Positions 12,788-24,619 of a DNA stretch of 64,000 nt are shown in pieces. How positions within the stretch are numbered: the stretch's first letter is position 1; each line of letters begins with the position of its first letter. The notes under the pieces were generated by a model, which searched no databases, was not told the origin of the DNA, and was given only the letters and a program-made list of their open reading frames with translations. Where the stretch lies: contig CM034237.1 in the NCBI GenBank assembly GCA_019916065.1, forward strand, positions 25,354,340-25,418,339, given 5' to 3'. This DNA comes from Vitellaria paradoxa. Lineage: Eukaryota; Streptophyta; Magnoliopsida; Ericales; Sapotaceae. The position numbers were made by a program, and so were the translations under genes.

Positions 12788-13430
12788 ATATGTATCATTT
12801 GGTTAATTTCTATGTTTTAGAAAAGGAACTAGTATTGATCTGTATGATGTACGGAATTAAATAATATTTTTATGGACAAAATATAATCTTTAAATACGTT
12901 ACAAAATATTTCAATAAAATTATATAATTTCATAAATAGTTTTATATTTTTTATATTTATATTTTTTATTTGTATCAATATTAATGAGTCAATAAAGTTT
13001 ATCATAATCGGATTTACATATAAATACTAAAAATTAATATTTTACCAAATCTCAATCCTATCCAATCTAATCCTAAAAAATAAAATTTACTCTAGAATAT
13101 ATATTAAATCATAAATTTACTTAATTGATTTAATCGCTTTTTGTTTTAGATTCTTTGTTAATTTTAATATACATTTTCTTAATTCTTGACTCATTTTGCA
13201 TTTAGTTAAGAATACTATTAATCTTAATTATACCAATCAGTTAAAAATTAATGCTAGAATTTTTTCTAAAAATAAATTATTCCCAAACTTAAATGATATT
13301 TTGAATTTTTTTGTGCTTTTAAATTTAAGATATACCAAATTTGAGAAATACATTTTTGTAATTATTTTTTGTGATTTTAAACAAAATATTTTCATTTTTT
13401 ATTTGAGCTTTTAATTTAATTACTGATGTA

Positions 13431-13861
13431 TTCGAAATACGCAAGTTTTATAATTATATTGAATTTATAAGCAAGTGGATCTCCTTTTGAAACTCCATGA
13501 ATTCATTTATATAAAATTTATAAGTAAGTGGGTTCTTTTTCAAAATCCAAACGAGTCCCTTTTAAGAACTCATATGTTTTTTTTACATTTATTAAAATCA
13601 AACGCCACAATTTTAGTGCTTTTATAACTAAAAGAAAAGGTAAAGTTATAATATTTTAGCGATGTGGGACAAATAAATAAAGGTTTTATGAATGAGAAAG
13701 AGAAAAGAAGAAGAGGAAATGAATGAATTTAAAAAATAATTAAAAAGTCTACAAAAAAGAGAAAAATGGAATGGCATGTCACGTAGTATTAGAGTAAAGG
13801 AGAAAAGAAAAGAGAAAATAGATTCTTTTAATATTATATATAGATAGATAATATAGATTTA
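13431..13861. repeat. Dispersed repeat, copy A (left flank of the Helitron)
   Basis: Blocks such as ATTTATTAAAAT, a 'TTTATAA.TAAAAGAAAA' segment and GCGATGTGGGACAA recur in the same order at 29640-30020 and, more diverged, at 20380-20640. This is an unclassified AT-rich repeat family. The Helitron at 13862 inserted at its right end. Confidence 0.55.
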
Positions 13862-13895
13862 CTAGTATTTGCCCGTACCTTAAGGTATGAAAACA
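13862..13895 (-). other. Helitron 3' terminus: palindrome plus CTAG
   Basis: The - strand reads CATACCTTAAGGTACGGG then CAAATACTAG, followed by host T. The palindrome can pair TACCT with AGGTA, plus one more pair beyond a mismatch. Confidence 0.8.
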
Positions 13896-14354
13896 AATAT
13901 AACTTGTAAGGCTAAAATTAAAATAATCAAGCAATTCAATTCAATGGAGCAACAAAAAAAGTAAATAAATAAATTAAACTTTTAACTTAATCAACTAAAA
14001 CAAAATTATTAAACTTAAACTAAAATAAAAAATCACAGTACTTCAAAATCTATATCTTTCCATTTTGCTTCACTGTCATTAACTTTCTAATCTAAACAAT
14101 GAACATATAGTATAGGCAGTTGTATTAAAACACGAAAAGAATGGGAAGCTTACTAAATGCAAGATTATTTGTTTGGGTTCAATCCAATAAGTCAAAACCG
14201 AGAAACAGTTAGGGAAAAAAAAAGAGAGGAAGAAAAAAAAGATTTAGCAGATTGAAAAAAAAGGACAGATAGCTAATGATGTCTCTGTCCTAGCATATTC
14301 CTTCCCAGCAGTCTACTAGCTAAACAGATGGTAATGGGATTTAAAGAGGACAGA

Positions 14355-14580
14355 TCATAAATCAAGTCTGAGTTCTTCTTTATGATCAAGGAAAAAGTGG
14401 AGAATGGAAGGGGTGTCCTGAACATAACGACCCAAACACTGAACATGGTGACGTGAGTCTTTAGCTGTTTCAGAGCCACTTTGTTGTTTGATTTCCAGGA
14501 GAACATTAACGCGAATATCTTTGATTTGTTCTTGCACTGTTTCTTTCTTACCAAAAACTATAATACCCTTGCTCTACTCA
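14355..14580 (-). pseudogene. Unidentified exon-like fragment in the Helitron
   Basis: The - strand encodes GIIVFGKKETVQEQIKDIRV, then LLEIKQQSGSETAKDSRHHV, then LGRYVQDTPSILHFF, ending at a TGA. Charge balance and lack of AT-rich codon bias suggest true former coding sequence. I cannot name the source gene. It lies on the same strand as the ARF-GAP fragment, so it could be from that gene or another capture. Confidence 0.35.
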
Positions 14581-14777
14581 TAAACCCTCCAAGTTTTATA
14601 TAAGGTAAATTTCTGTATAACACAATCAAAATATAAGTCAAACCCAAAAATAATCAGCCAAAAAAGAAAGAGGAAAATGAAAAAATTTAGACGGAGAGAA
14701 CTCGTTGGTCAAGGGGATGGCAAGTGACCCCAATCCACTAGCATAGAAATTCATCAGAATTATTCTAGTTACTAAGC

Positions 14778-14824
14778 AAGTTCTTGGTATCATTACTTAC
14801 CAAAAAAAAGTTCTTGGTATCATT
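14778..14824 (+). mobile_element. Micro-insertion ACTTACC-poly(A) with 17-bp TSD
   Basis: AAGTTCTTGGTATCATT occurs at 14778-14794 and exactly again at 14808-14824. Between them are only 13 nt, ACTTACC followed by A's. This is the pattern of a target-primed insertion that retained only the extreme 3' end of its template. Confidence 0.8.
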
Positions 14825-15787
14825 CAAAGTGCTTTTGAATTTTAACAATACAATGCCTAAAATCAAATATCACAACCACAAAGAATGGAGCTTTAATTGA
14901 AAAATAAAGATGGCATAAATTTTAAAAGAAAAAAAAGGAAGAGAATGCAAAATTGGCAATTTTATTAGGAATAATACTATGTACATTGTTTTGGTGGATT
15001 GCTCTCTGGATGGAAAAAAAATAAAAAACAAATAATAGTGATACAGTTATAAAAGTGATTCTACTGAACTCAACCATTAAGTATTGAACATAGAACAACA
15101 AAGGGACACTAATCTAGAAAAATGAAGAATGACACTAACCTAGAACAACAAAGAGACATTAACTTGAAAAAAGAAACTCTACCCTTTTTTTCAGTTTGTT
15201 TTCAAAATTTATCCATATGCCTCATTTTTTTTTCTCAAAATCTATGATTTTTAGGTTTAAGAATTTATATCCGCAATTTTTTTAGTTTTCAAAATCTAGG
15301 ATATATATTATAAAAAATAAAATTTGTTTTCTTCTTAAAAAAATATAGATTCTGAAAACTGAAAAAATCATAGATATAGATTCTCAAGAAAAAACATTTA
15401 AGGGACATAGATTCTGACAACCAAAAATGTATTTTTAAATTTTCTTCATGAAACCAAATTTTCTATAGTCTTATTTGGTAGAACCAAAATGACACGACAA
15501 GGGCAAAGTTGTAATTATAATGGATTTCTATGGTCTTATTGTTTTCAAGTAATAGGCCCACAATTCCACATCGTTCTAGTTACTTTTGGTAAATTTTTGT
15601 GGTCGTCTATCACTAATCAATTAAAATTCATGAATCAAGTAATTTTTCTAGAGAGTGTCAATACCCAAATAAGTTTTGCAAGAAATTAGCTTCCAAGAAC
15701 TTTAACCCCTATAAACTCAAACTTAGTTTCTGGTAAAATAGTTTAGCAAATGCAGATGCTAATAAAAATAAGAATTTGATATACCTG

Positions 15788-16060
15788 TGAAGAGATCAAA
15801 CTTGCTGGTGCAAGAGAACACCAGAAGATTTACAATCTCCAACCGTAAAAACTACTAAAGACATTGGTGTAGTTGAAAAGGTAACAAACCCTTGAGGCAT
15901 GGAGATACCTTACAAATTAAGAATGAGATTCCTCCTTTTTTTTTTTTTTCTTTTAATGAAGAATGAAATGCAAGCACTAACCTTCAGCATTAAAAGCAAA
16001 TCCTTCACATATCCAGAAACAGCATTGTATCTCCCCACTACACAAAGACAAATACTTCCA
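15788..16060 (-). pseudogene. Two short exon-like pieces in the Helitron, source unknown
   Basis: On the - strand 15788-15850 reads LEIVNLLVFSCTSKFDLFT and runs into CACAG/GTATAT, a plausible splice donor. 15980-16045 reads GRYNAVSGYVKDLLLMLK and runs into a GTTAGT donor-like site. Both look like captured exons with intron flanks. I do not recognise either family, and the match to splice sites is only suggestive. Confidence 0.3.
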
Positions 16061-16834
16061 TGAATCTAGAGCCAAAAAAATAAATATATACACACACAAA
16101 GAGAGAAAGAGAGAGTCTTTAACAAACAATTCTTAATTAATTTTCACCTCCAAATATCTTAATGACTAAACACCCCAGAAATATTTCACTGCCAGATCGC
16201 TAAAAATGTGATTTTCCTTCAATGAAGCAAACCGGAGAAATATCAGTACCTTTTGAATGATCTTGTCAAGGCATAAAAAGATGAAAATTTTCTTTATATT
16301 ATTAAAAAAAAAAACTTTACTGATCATAAATAGAATACTGAGCATCATAAGACGTTCTATAATTTTATCAAAATAAAGGATTTTCATTGAAACCAAACCC
16401 CCCCAAAAAAAAGCTTCAACCCCAACCCACTAAATTCACAAACAAGAAGAAACCCAGAATGATATAAACAGAAAGTCATAATTACCTTTGAAATTATTTG
16501 ACAACTAAGGGCTTTTGGTATTGGATCAACTCACTTGCAGGAAAAGACGACTTGGCATTGACCCCTGCCTCTCAATTGATGCAGACAATAAAGTAAAATC
16601 AGAAATCCAACCAAAATGAAAGCATGAGAGAAAAAAAAAAATAATAATAATAGAAACATACGTCCATATTAAGGGTCAAACCGGTAAATCTTTACACAAT
16701 CCAAAAAGAGAATAAATTTGAAATGGTTAAATAAAAACGATGTACCTTGGAGAGAAGATAATAAGATGGGTTCTTGACACACATGCGCATTCCACTCACT
16801 GTAGTCTTCTCTTCACTCTCAAAATTGTTTAAAA

Positions 16835-18190
16835 AAAAAAAAATCAATCAGCACTTGATCAAAACGTGAACCAATAAACTTGATCAAAATGTCAACACAA
16901 AATCAGCAGAAAATTTTGATTACTCTAGGTAGAAAAATCCCAGATCCCCTCCAATAGGCATTTATGTTGCCCCCAGTAACATGCATCCAGCAAACATAAA
17001 TGCCTGTTATAGGTTATTATATTTTGCCCCAGTAAGATTTATGTTGCCCCCAGTAACATGCATCTAGAATCGCCAAATTATATTTTTATAGGTTATTTTT
17101 TGGACACCTATCCTATTATAAACTAATCCAAGCGTCATGCCTTCGCTGTGGATATTTTACAAATTTAGCAAACTACATATAATATGAACTGTCCTGTCCT
17201 AACATGAAGGTATTAAAATTAGCGAGAGTTAAAAGGCAGAATCACCTGGTAAGCAGAAGTTTTGAAATTGCATTTCTTCCTCTGATAATACTATGATGCA
17301 GTGGTGTTTGGCCTCTTAAATCAGAAGCATTTATATTTGCACCATGCTAAAGGAGCAACTCTGCCATGCCAATATCAGCAGTATGGCAAGCAAGGTGAAG
17401 CATGGAACAGCCATCAATAAATTCATTTGCAAACTGATCTTTACTTTCTGCAAGTGAACTAAAAGAGCTTGAGGGCATTTCCATCAAATCTGCTAAGCAG
17501 TCAAAATAGTGATCAGGACTTTGTTCCTGCTCTTAACATTGCATTGCTTTGGACATATTCAATGATATATCAGATGAAAGTTGCCCACGAAGAGCATTAA
17601 CATCTGCTTCATGAGTGATAATAAGGCTGTAAGTTTCTTTCTTGTTATTAGCAAGTACACTTTCCCACAACTGTTGTGCTGTAGATTTAGAATAATTTTG
17701 CTGTGTTTGATTTGACATAAAAATTGTAGGCTATATTTTTAAATAAAAATAATTTTGAAAATTATGAAAGTAAGTAGTTTTGTACTAAACTAAATATTTT
17801 TATTTTATAAATTTTGATATAAAAAATTAATTTTTTCTAAAAATAAATAAGATTTTATTTAAAAAAGTTTATTTTTATGTAAGATTTTCCATACAGTGCC
17901 AATCAACCAACAAAAATTCACCACATTGCCAATCAATGAACAAATTTAACACATTGTAAATTTCAATCCCTCCCAACAAAAATCATACAAAAAATTGAGT
18001 CTCCACCCGACATCAAACTTATTTTTGAGTCTAAAAACATTATTTCTACCCGACATCAAACTTGTATCCTACACAGGAGGAAATTACACCAAAAAAAAAA
18101 AAAAAAATTCAACCCTTGATCAAAAGGTGAACCAATAAACTTGATCAAAACGTCAACACTCTACTTGATCAAAACATCAAGCCATAAAAA
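16835..18190. repeat. Dispersed direct repeats inside the Helitron
   Basis: A block AACCAATAAACTTGATCAAA followed by A(T/C)GTCAACAC occurs near 16870 and again near 18130. TTTATGTTGCCCCCAGTAAC occurs at about 16961 and about 17040. A 13-bp inverted repeat, AGGCATTTATGTT/AACATAAATGCCT, lies at about 16956-17004. These are probably internal duplications formed during Helitron assembly. Confidence 0.5.
17246..17718 (-). pseudogene. Captured fragment of an ACAP-type ARF-GAP (AGD1-4 class), ankyrin region
   Basis: The - strand reads TAQQLWESVLANNKKETYSL then THEADVNALRGQ, the linker before the ankyrin repeats in plant class-1 ARF-GTPase-activating proteins (AGD1-4, including VAN3/SFC). It then reads GCSMLHLACHTADIGMAELL and GANINASDLRGQTPLHHSII, two ankyrin repeats. 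In the intact family these proteins carry BAR, PH, ARF-GAP and ankyrin domains and regulate ARF-dependent vesicle traffic. Only the C-terminal ankyrin part is here. It ends SKLLLTR at 17246 at a good splice donor (CCAG/GTGATT), so genomic DNA rather than cDNA was captured. Two in-frame stops (after MQC and after ELLL) make it non-coding. Assignment to the AGD class is firm; the exact paralogue is not. Confidence 0.75.
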
Positions 18191-19687
18191 ATTTTAGCAC
18201 TTTAAAAAAATTTCAGCACTTGAAAATTTCAGCATAAATTAAAAGTGAACTAATAAACTTTATTCCAAATTAATCGATGATTGCAATAAACAAAAGGAAT
18301 TCGCTCAAACAATAGAGGGTAAAAGGGAGAGAGCTAAAATAAATTATAAAAAAATTCCCTTTGATTCTAAGAGAGATATACAAAGCCTTAGAAATTGAAG
18401 CAATATGTACACCTGTGGCTGTGACATAGGCAACCCCAACCCACGAAGTGCTCAATCCCTAAAGACGAATGGATTTTTTATGTTATTTTAATAAATTTGG
18501 GTAGTTTTTATTTATTTATTTTTTAAGTTATTTTATTTTAATAAATTTGGATAGTTATTTATTTATTTATTTACTCTCTAAAGTAAATTCTTTGGTTGTT
18601 TTTCTTTTTTTTTTTTTTTTTTGTGCATATTCTTCCATTCTTCCAAAACATTATGCATATCCTCCCCTTCTTCCAATACATTATAAAGACAAAACTGAAA
18701 ATTATTGAGATTGGAAATGTCTCGTTTCAAAACCTATTACTTATGTTTATCCTTATCTAACAAAAGTATTAGCAACGCATAGAAAGAGCTAATCACATCT
18801 TCATTTAATAGGGAAAAAAAGAAAAGAAAACTAAATTATAGAAAATCAAAATCAATCAGTAATGCAACTAAAAGATGCATGTAAAACAGCAATGCACCTA
18901 TGCATTTTATCACACTGGCTAAACATTTGAATTGTGCAGATAATAATTTTAGCAATACCATCAAAATTCCTAAATACCACGCAAAATACATCCTTAATTT
19001 TGATAGCTCCAAAATATGTCCACAACATTAAAGGATAAACAATCATAATCACCAAAAAGACGCCAAAATCTAAGTAAGAAAATTCTGAACCACATAAATA
19101 GTCAAAAAAGCCTTTTTCTAATCTAGGGTTTCACTCCCAAACAGACCCTCCCACAACACCCTCACATGTACAATTGATAAAAAAAAAGTAAAATTTATAG
19201 AATCTGATAAAATTAATCAGAAAATCCCAACAACAACACATCATTGCAACCCTCAAAGGCTAAAAAGTACCCCAAAAAAAAAAGGGACTGTGAAATAAGT
19301 ATCCTAAAAAAATCAAAAAAATTATAATAATTTACATTACCTGTTAAATCGACAAATGGTACTAACCCTTTTCTCCTATTGTCCTTGCTTCAGAAAGCTA
19401 AATCAACTTTGATTTTCCTGCAAATGAAGGAATTGAAAAAACAGTTTTTATAACAGACAAATATTAATGGGCAACAAAAATGATGAAAATTTCAGAAAAA
19501 TGGAGACCAAACAATTCAAAAAGCACTAAAAAGCCTTAATGCAGAAACACAAAGATCGGTAGATAACACTACCAGAAGATCAATCTCACGATCTGAATAT
19601 CAGAGATACGGATATATGTATATATACACAGAGGGGAAGAGACACAACCTTAGCCGAACATGGTGAGCCGAACATGGTGAGCCGAAC

Positions 19688-19980
19688 ATGGCGAAACCAA
19701 GCCGAGGTCGTCCAGCAACTCCATTGAGGTCCGATTCAGGTTCGTCCAGGTTCGTCCGGCAACTCCATCAGGGTCCGATTCAGGTTCATCCGACAACTCC
19801 ATCGCGCTCCCGTTCTCGGTCCTACACTGGGTCAAACTCTTGCTCGAGCTCCCCCTCCCGATCCCTATCTCCGTCCTGTTCGTGATCTAGATCTTTCTCT
19901 TCTTCTCCTTCCCCCTCTCGCAGCCAAAGCCCTCCATAACCCAAGAGAAAAAGGAAAGTCTCACCCATCTGAAGAAAGAT
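19688..19980 (+). pseudogene. Captured SR45-like splicing-factor first exon
   Basis: The frame starts MAKPSRGRP, the N-terminus of plant SR45 (RNPS1-type SR protein). It continues into RS-rich sequence, SRSRSRSYTGSNSCSSS, then SRSLSPS, a TGA, SRSFSSSPSPSRSQSPP, a TAA and PKRKRKVSP. SR45 bridges splicing factors through two RS domains around one RRM; only the first RS domain is present. An inserted region of three related 40-nt units (GTCCGATTCAGGTTC) near residues 10-40 is not typical and looks like local duplication. The TGA is one C-to-T change from CGA (Arg), common in RS repeats. The fragment is antisense to the Helitron. Identity is by N-terminal motif and composition. Confidence 0.7.
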
Positions 19981-20140
19981 GTTAAAGTGGGACCACAATC
20001 AATTTGGGCGGGATATCAAGAGTTTGAGAGGATAGGAAAATTAATCTGAGCCATTGAAGGTGTCTTTGAAATAAATACCAACCGTTAGATACATTATGTG
20101 AGAGGGATATTTTGAAATAGGTTGTGTTTTATTATATAGA

Positions 20141-21292
20141 TAACAACAACTCAAATATTAAGTATTATTAATCGATTAGAAATTATTGACATGACCAATT
20201 TAAATTTAAAATCAAAAATTTTTCAAAACAAAAAAATTATTCCCAAGCTTAGATAATACTTTGACATTTTTTTTTGTTTTTAAATTTGAGATATAATAAG
20301 ACTTATTATTGTAAGAGAAGTTATATTTTTTAAATTTGATTAATATTTAATTATTTTTAAATATTTTTCATTCTAAATCAATTGTTTAGCAAATTTTACA
20401 ATTATAATGAACCAAATGGCAAGTTTCATTTAAAGAACCTATGAGTTCACTTTACATTGATGAAGATCACATGTCACAACTATATTAGTTTTAATTACCA
20501 AAAAAAAACTATATTAGCTTTATAGACAAAAAAAAAAGAAAAAAAATTGTAATTATCTACTAATGTGAGATAAAAAGAAGTAAAGGTTTTGTGAGTAAAG
20601 AACAATAAGTATAAAAAAATAAGAAAATTTGTATTTAACTCAAACATTTGTAAAAATGAAAAAATAGAATAATGAATATGGAAAATACTACAAAAGATTT
20701 AGTAATAATTTTTTTGTTAATTTTGTAAAAATAACTAAATTAAAAATATTATTATTAATTATATGTTGTACTTTATAAACAACATATAATTAACCTTATC
20801 AATTTAAATTTAAAGTTAAAATTTAGAAAAAAATTCACTCCCCTAAAACTAATTTTATTCAAAGATTTGTAAAAATAAAAAAAGTAGAATAATTAATATA
20901 GAGTATACCATTGATAATAAATTTTTAATTGGTTTTATAAAAATAACTCAAAGAACAAATATTATTATTAATTATGTGTGCCTTGTAAAATAAACAAATA
21001 TAATTCATATGAATAATATAAAGTTAAAATTAAAATTTTGAAAAATAACTACACCCAAACCTAATTAATATTCAGTATCTTTTTGTACTTTTAGATTTTA
21101 AAAATATTAAAAATCCTTATGAGAGAAACAAATAAATTATTTTTTTTCTATTTACATTTTTAATTTATTTTCATTTTTTATCTGTATTTTTAATTTAATT
21201 AGTATTATATTTAAATTATATAAATTTTACTATCGAATCGATAAGCAAGTGGGTTCACTTTAGGAACCCATTAGTTCAATCATATAAAATTT
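20141..21292. other. AT-rich flank with diverged repeat copy B
   Basis: No genes are seen. About 20380-20640 resembles the repeat at 13431-13861. Two copies of a degenerate 'ATTTGTAAAAATGAAAAAATAG' type block lie at about 20645 and about 20860, suggesting a further local duplication. A micro-insertion lies at 20478-20522. Confidence 0.45.
20478..20522 (+). mobile_element. Micro-insertion ATTACC-poly(A) with 16-bp TSD
   Basis: AACTATATTAGTTTTA (20478-20493) and AACTATATTAGCTTTA (20507-20522) flank ATTACC plus A's. There is one mismatch between the duplicates. Confidence 0.7.
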
Positions 21293-21297
21293 ATATG

Positions 21298-22886
21298 TGT
21301 TGTCCCAAATAGCAACACTAGAGGGGGTGAATAGGGTTGCTTAAAAATTTTGCAAATAAAAATTTCAATCCTAAAACAAATATGTCAAGATGAATATGAA
21401 ATGCACAAAAAAAAAAAATTATTCAATATTTGTTAATGAAGAGTGAGTGCTAGTGTTTGCAATAAATATAAAGAGAAGGGAAGAGAAGCAAACACAATCG
21501 ATTTATAATGGTCCGGCTTCAATTTTGCCTACGTCCACTCCCCCAAGGCCTTCCTTGAGATTTCTCCACTATTCTTTGAAGCGCTTATTACACACTAGCT
21601 TCCCAAGGTGCTAGAAACCTTTCCCAAGTGATTTTATCCCCAAATCACTCACACAAGTCTCTCTCAAATAAAGTCTCTTGTTTTGGTCCTAACACTTGAA
21701 CCAAAACCAACAAGAGCTCACCCAACTCTCACAAATTAAAAGGGCTTTAAATTTCTCTTTCTTACAACAACAATGATGAGTTTAAAACTCAATCAAATCA
21801 AAAAGAAACTCTCACAAGTTGAATACGAAAGATGAAGCACAAATGTGAGAAGAAATCACTCTATGTTTGCAAAGTTATGGAATTTCTTGTATCTCTTTGT
21901 AAGCACTTCTTTCTTGCCTTGTTCCTCTCCTTGAATCTGAGTTTGAGGCTATATTTATAGATGAAATCTGCAAGTGGCCGTTACTAAGTGAAAAGACACT
22001 TTTGCCCTTGAAAGAAATTAAATTTCCTTGCTTCCAATGCTGTCTTTCAGATTCAGATTTTCTGAGATATATTTGTGACCTTTTTTCACGCTCATAACGT
22101 TCAAATCTGACATTGCCTCAAAGTAAAGACTTTGTAGATATATAAGTCAGCTATCACATGTCAAATTTTGAGCTTCATCCAACGGTTAGATAGTCAGATA
22201 TGGCTTCTGAACCGAGACCAGCTTCTGATAACTTTTTCTGACATTCTGAATCTGTGTTTCCAGTTTAAGCTTCTGTTTCACCATGATACTTTTATAATTA
22301 GAAGAAACTTAAACTACAAAAGTTGTAGCTGTTTGAGTCTTCTTTTCACATACCAAAAATCAGAATTTTTAAAGCTGTATAGTATGAGTTATGTCTCAAA
22401 AACTAAGACTAGCTCCAGAATCCGGAGTTAAAAACTTTTCTGTAATGCCTAATAGTCCAACTCATGTTTTGATACCTTAACGTCAGATTCACAAAAATCT
22501 CCCTTCGGTAAAGTTGTAGATATGGAAGTCTAGTTTACTGTATTAAAATTTCATGAAAATTGAACGGTTGGATCTTAATATATCATCTATGTACTAACAC
22601 GTGTCTGATTTCTCTATTTATCCGAGTTAACATCTAGTTCAAATATTCATCTTACTTTGATTTCTATTACTCGAAACTTTGAAATTCCTTTATTCCTTCA
22701 TCCAAATTATGTGAAAATATCTAAAAAATAATATCAATCTCTTCCAACTCTAATATCTTGAATCTATAAAATGAATTGTAACATTTCATACAATGTCTAT
22801 TTGAAAATTAATTGTGAAAATTTAATTCAATGTTTGTTATCATCAAAATCAATTATAAAACTAACTTTATAAACCTTGGGCCAACA
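21298..22886 (-). repeat. 3' LTR of the copia element
   Basis: On the - strand it starts TGTTGGCCCAAGG at 22886 and ends GGGACAACA at 21298. A TATA-like CTATAAATAT lies at 21951-21960 on the - strand. Adjacent 22887-22900 is the polypurine tract. Confidence 0.95.
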
Positions 22887-22900
22887 ATCTCCCCCTTTTT
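22887..22900 (-). other. Polypurine tract of the copia element
   Basis: The - strand reads AAAAAGGGGGAGAT directly before the 3' LTR start TGTTGG. This purine run primes plus-strand DNA synthesis in LTR elements. Confidence 0.85.
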
Positions 22901-23187
22901 GATGATGACAAACCATTGATGATTTAAGATAAAATTTTCAAAAGACATAAATCATGAAAAAATTTTCTATTCATAAAAGTTCAATCAATCATCAATATCT
23001 TGTCTTTCTCCCCCTTTGACATCATCAAAAATAATATGAAGTGGGAAAAAATTGTTAAAATTAGTTATAATTCTCCCCCTAAATATATGCATCAATGTCA
23101 ATGTAAAAAAGATATTAAAATATATTTAGCTGCCCCTAAATATATGATAGTAAAATAAGCATCAATGAGCATATAAGGAAATCAATA

Positions 23188-24511
23188 TCATATTGGATTA
23201 GACATACCAAGTTCTCTACGAATATAACAAAATCTATCCTCATTCAATGGCTTAGTAAAAATATCGGCTAGTTGATTTTCTGTTCTAATAAATTCAAGAA
23301 TAATATCACCTTTTGAACATGATCTCCAAGAAAATGGTGTCTAATTTCAATGTGTTTGGTTCTAGAATGTTGAATGGGATTCTTTGATAAATTAATAGCA
23401 CTAGTATTATCACAATTAATTGGAATATGATTAAAGTAGAGTCCAAAATCTTCTAATTGTTGTTTCATCCATAAAATTTGCGCACAACAACTTCCAGCTG
23501 CGATATACTCGGCTTCCGCAGTAGACAATGCTACGGAATTTTGCTTCTTGCTAAACCATGATATAAGTGAATGACCTAGAAATTGACAAGTTCCACTAGT
23601 GCTTTTTCTATCAACCTTGCATCCCGCAAAGTCCGCATTGGAGTAACCAATAAGGTCAAAAGCAATATCCCTAGGATAAAATAATCTTAAATTAGGTGTT
23701 CCTAATAAATATCTAAGAATACGTTTAACAGCAATAACATGAGATTCCTTAGGGCATGATTGAAATCTAGCGCACATACATACACTAAACATAATATCGG
23801 GTCTACTTGCCGTTAAGAGTGAGCCAATCATACATCTGTAAAGTTTTTCATCAACTTTCTTACCATTTTCATCCTTGTCAAGTTTGGTTGAAGGACTCAT
23901 AGGGGTCCCAATAGGCTTTGCATTTTCCATTCCAAACCTCTTGAGTAGATCTTTTGTGTACTTGGCTCGGTTTATGAAGATGCCTTCCTTAGTTTGCTTA
24001 ATTTGAAGTCTAAGAAAATAATTTAGCTCCCCATCATACTCATTTCAAATTCACCTTGCATGCTTTTAGCAAATTCTTGACAAAGAGAGTTATTAGTAGC
24101 ACCAAATATAATATCATCCACATATATTTGAATAATAAGCATATCATGATTTTTGGTTTTAATAAAAAGAGTAGTGTCAATTTGTCCTCTAGTAAAACCA
24201 TTTTCAATCAAAAATTTACTTAATCTTTCATACCAAGATCTTGGAGCTTGTTTTAAACCATATAAAGCCTTTTTGAGTTTATAAACATGATTTGGGAATT
24301 CATAATTTTCAAAACCGGGAGGTTGTTCAACATAAACTTCTTCGAAAATGTATCCATTTAGAAAAGTACTTTTAACATCCATTTGATAAAGTTTGAAATT
24401 TCTAAAACATGCAATTGCAAGTAACATTCTAATTGCTTCTAATCTAGCTACCAGAGCAAAAGTTTCATCAAAATCAATTCCTTCTTCTTGATTAAAACCT
24501 TGGGCAACCAA
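23188..24511 (-). pseudogene. copia pol: reverse transcriptase and RNase H
   Basis: The RT part (24511-24023) has LVAQGFNQ-type entry, MDVKSTFLNG (motif A Asp), QPPGFE, YGLKQAPRSWY and the catalytic YVDDIIFG. RNase H (23930-23268) has KSTSGTCQFLG, SWFSKKQNSVALSTAEAEY and NPIQHSRTKHIEIRHHFL. A single-base loss in a G run near 24028 changes frame between RT and RNase H. A second near 23310 shifts the last 40 codons, which then run to TGA at 23188. A TGA just upstream (about 24512) replaces the Arg expected before LVAQG. Confidence 0.92.
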
Positions 24512-24619
24512 TCAAGCTTTATTTCTAATAACTATCCTGGATTCATCCATTTTATTTCTAAAAACCCATTTTGTTCCAATCACGGGATGATCATTAGGTC
24601 TTGGGACTAAATCCCAAAC

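Larger units (their letters stand above)
13862..20140 (-). mobile_element. Non-autonomous Helitron carrying host-gene fragments
   Basis: On the - strand the unit starts TCTATATAATAAAACAC at 20140. It ends GGGCAAATACTAG at 13862, preceded by a short palindrome (TACCTTAAGGTA, 13876-13887). The host bases are A before TC and T after CTAG, the A^T insertion site of Helitrons, and there is no TSD. These are the three classical Helitron hallmarks: 5' TC, a subterminal 3' hairpin about 10 nt before CTRR, and AT target. No RepHel protein is present. The 6,279-bp interior holds an AGD-type ARF-GAP exon (- strand), an SR45-type first exon (+ strand) and further exon-like pieces with intron-like spacers, as expected for gene-capturing Helitrons. 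Captured open frames carry stops. Confidence 0.85.

Noticed and set aside
18070..18115. ATTACACC followed by a long A run, considered as a micro-insertion
   Set aside because: No flanking direct repeat of useful length was found.
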